Positions 23,933 through 25,362 of a DNA stretch of 25,362 nt are shown here, one piece after another; within the stretch, counting starts at the first letter, position 1, and every line of letters begins with the position of its first letter. Made by a program: the position numbers and the translations under genes. The stretch spans positions 1,791 through 27,152 of the forward strand of contig DBYV01000056.1 of NCBI GenBank assembly GCA_002310995.1, in the 5' to 3' direction. The stretch is from a bacterium UBP6_UBA1177 (GTDB lineage Bacteria > UBP6 > UBA1177). A model generated the notes under the pieces. That model saw nothing but the letters and a program-made list of their open reading frames with translations. It ran no database searches and was not told the origin of the DNA.

Positions 23933-23936
23933 GATT
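23781..23936 (-). repeat. 156-base perfect repeat, copy B
   Basis: Identical to 20304-20459, spanning the first 51 or so codons of the Kelch-like lipoprotein gene and three bases before its start. No silent differences are present, so the event or a conversion is recent. Confidence 0.95.
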
Positions 23937-23948
23937 TACCTCCCAATT

Positions 23949-24983
23949 TCAGTAACAGTATCCGTTTACGCACGGATTGCCCGAGCAGCAGTTGTCCAAA
24001 CCTTCAATGCACATCTGACCTGCGGGAACGCATTGTGCCGTGTTGACGACAGTCGTAGAGGAACATCCGTAAGTATTGTTTTTTACACAGATAAGTTCAC
24101 TTGTTTTGCACACGTAACAGTTTGGCTTGGTCGCACCGGCATTGATGGACGGGCAGTTGTCGTCTATTGACGAACATACGGCAGGAATGCATGTTCCGCC
24201 GTCTTCGGGGGAATAGATTTTTCCCTGAGCGCAGACTCCGCATGTCGAAATATTCGGGTTCACTTCGCATCTCAGAGCGCTTAAACCTTTTTTGGCATAA
24301 CAGCATCCGATCGGGCAGTTCGTTTCCGAACAGGCCTGGTTTGAACCGTAGATATTGACGCAGCGCGCCAGTTTTTTGTTGCATTTAAGACCTGAATTCG
24401 GGAGTACTGCCTCGCAGTCATTGTTGTTTGTGCAGCCTCTCACGCATTTTGCACCTGCACAAATCATGCAGGAACCGCATTCTTTGTCGGTCGTGCAGGT
24501 GTTTCCCTGCCTGTCGTAAGCGCAACCTGAAGGATCCGTATCCGGAAGCGTGTCAGTGTCGGCATCATCATCGTTTTCTTCCGGTTCTGTATCAGAGTCA
24601 TCGGCAGAATCGCTGTCAGCATCGTCATCAGGAGTGCTGTTGTCCCTTATGCAGATATTGTTCTCTATATCGCAGGTCAAACCGGCGTTGCATGTGTCGT
24701 CCGGATAGCATTCGCCGTAAAGTTCGCCCTGCTGTCTGCCGTGATCGCTGTCTGCATCATCATCTGGCTGAGTATCGGCATTATCGTTGTCAGGTTCCGG
24801 CATGGAATCGGAATCGCCGTCAGAATCTGCATCCGCCGGCTCGATGTCAACTGTGTCGGCGTCTTCCTCAGTCACTGTATCAGTTAAATCCTGATTTTCA
24901 TGCTGATTGTCGTTTTTTGAGCTTCCGCAACCGGCAAAAAGCAAAAAAACCAGAACAGCTGCTAAAATCTTTGATCTTTTCAT
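23949..24983 (-). CDS. Cys-rich lipoprotein with acidic linkers and a knottin-like C-terminus
   Basis: 344 residues from ATG 24983, which has GGAGG six bases upstream; the longer frame from 25040 reads through the promoter. Lipoprotein signal ending at C19 (LLFAGCG). Asp-rich linkers lie at 32-81 and 116-152. Between them is a small four-Cys motif (C92, C98, C104, C111). Residues 154-343 hold about thirty cysteines in small disulfide-type modules (CTTDKECGSCMIC, CPIGCC and others). The final 27 residues follow C-x6-C-x6-CC-x4-C-x4-C, the spacing of inhibitor-cystine-knot peptides. First gene of the three-gene lipoprotein operon. The function is unknown; secreted Cys-rich modules of this kind usually act in binding. 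Confidence 0.82.
   Translation of the reverse strand: MKRSKILAAVLVFLLFAGCGSSKNDNQHENQDLTDTVTEEDADTVDIEPADADSDGDSDSMPEPDNDNADTQPDDDADSDHGRQQGELYGECYPDDTCNAGLTCDIENNICIRDNSTPDDDADSDSADDSDTEPEENDDDADTDTLPDTDPSGCAYDRQGNTCTTDKECGSCMICAGAKCVRGCTNNNDCEAVLPNSGLKCNKKLARCVNIYGSNQACSETNCPIGCCYAKKGLSALRCEVNPNISTCGVCAQGKIYSPEDGGTCIPAVCSSIDDNCPSINAGATKPNCYVCKTSELICVKNNTYGCSSTTVVNTAQCVPAGQMCIEGLDNCCSGNPCVNGYCY
23952..24032 (-). other. Knottin-like (cystine-knot spacing) C-terminal module
   Basis: Residues 318-344 of the Cys-rich lipoprotein: cysteines at 318, 325, 332, 333, 338 and 343, one residue before the end of the protein. The spacing 6/6/0/4/4 is that of the inhibitor cystine knot class. This is a spacing match only; the fold is inferred. 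Confidence 0.5.
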
Positions 24984-24998
24984 AAAATCCTCCAAAAT

Positions 24999-25040
24999 AA
25001 AAAAACAAATAATCATATATTTAGTTATACAAAATAGCAA
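24999..25040 (-). promoter_or_regulatory. Promoter/leader of the three-gene lipoprotein operon
   Basis: Minus strand: -35 TTGCTA (25035-25040), 17-base spacer, -10 TATGAT (25012-25017), expected start near 25005 and a leader of about 20 bases. The 37 bases 24999-25035 match 16916-16952 except at one position. A run of 15 A (25061-25075, T on the coding strand) about 20 bases upstream of the -35 could act as an UP-type element. Confidence 0.6.
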
Positions 25041-25190
25041 TTTTTCTGACCCAAAAATTCAAAAAAAAAAAAAAACGGTAACATATTGATTTTATTAAAG
25101 AATTTTTACAGTTTTTTTTAATTTTACAAGAAATGGAAAGAGATTTTTGTTATTTTGACAAGTTACGGAAAAGAATTTTGTTGGAATAAA

Positions 25191-25362
25191 TTAAATAAAC
25201 AGCATCGAGCAGCCGTCGGATTTGCTTTCTTCTTTTTCAGCAGGTGCTTCAGAATCAGTTGCTGGAGTGGAATCACCGTCAGCAGTATCTTCAGGTGTTG
25301 TACCGGTTGTCGGGGCTTCGGTATTTGCGGCGTCGCCTTTGCCCTCTTCGCCCTCGTCAAAA
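25191..25362 (-). CDS. C-terminal tail of an acidic, low-complexity protein (5' part outside the window)
   Basis: An open minus-strand frame enters from the right edge and ends at TAA 25191-25193, giving 56 residues. The tail is rich in Asp, Glu, Thr, Pro and Ala, as in the stalk regions of the neighbouring lipoproteins, and ends KSDGCSMLFI. The Gly-Cys close to the end recalls C-terminal sorting signals of some Gram-negative surface proteins, but here no membrane segment or basic tail follows. Function cannot be assigned. The 207-base gap to the next gene holds that gene's promoter. Confidence 0.6.
   Translation of the reverse strand, partial: FDEGEEGKGDAANTEAPTTGTTPEDTADGDSTPATDSEAPAEKEESKSDGCSMLFI

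Noticed and set aside
25061..25075. T run on the minus strand as an intrinsic terminator of the rightmost gene
   Set aside because: No stable GC stem directly precedes the run; it may instead be an AT-rich upstream promoter element.

Overview
The window is ordinary chromosomal bacterial DNA of moderate-to-low GC with dense, mostly minus-strand genes. Several things point to the Myxococcota / former Deltaproteobacteria. One protein combines an MJ0042-type zinc ribbon, a GYF_2 domain, a membrane segment and TPRs. Another has an AgmX/PglI-type C-terminal domain. There are also many large, aspartate-rich lipoproteins with DUF1566, thrombospondin-3, Kelch-like or Cys-rich modules. The base composition is too AT-rich for a typical soil myxobacterium, so an uncultured, possibly anaerobic relative is my inference. 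No phage genes, insertion sequences, tRNA, rRNA or CRISPR arrays were seen.

Layout, left to right. (1) 1-7543, minus strand: a tightly packed, partly translationally coupled operon. In transcription order it is coaBC, a DtxR/MntR-family regulator, a CRP-like cyclic-nucleotide-binding-fold protein, a 1275-residue zinc ribbon-GYF-TM-TPR protein, coaD, and the N-terminal part of a probable M23 peptidase that runs off the left edge. (2) 7736-9183, plus strand: a two-gene type IV toxin-antitoxin pair of the AbiEi/AbiEii type. (3) 9205-11216, minus: a hisC-like aminotransferase overlapping by ATGA a membrane-anchored DUF1566 / AgmX-PglI fusion. (4) 11404-14781, minus: a 1125-residue modular surface lipoprotein carrying an amidohydrolase domain. 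(5) 14942-16378, plus: purF, Fe-S type. (6) 16410-16901, minus: a small Cys-containing lipoprotein. (7) 17150-24983, minus: a three-gene lipoprotein operon (Cys-rich with a knottin-like tail, Kelch-like propeller, DUF1566 tetramer) with Asp-rich linkers. (8) 25191-25362, minus: the C-terminal tail of another acidic protein.

How the parts relate. The left operon ties two steps of coenzyme A synthesis to a metal-dependent regulator and envelope-associated proteins. The right half is a surface-lipoprotein island. Its small lipoprotein gene (16410-16901) and its three-gene operon share a promoter/leader that is 36 of 37 bases identical, so they are probably co-expressed. Two genes in the operon begin with an identical 156-base block covering the signal peptide, which indicates recent duplication or gene conversion.
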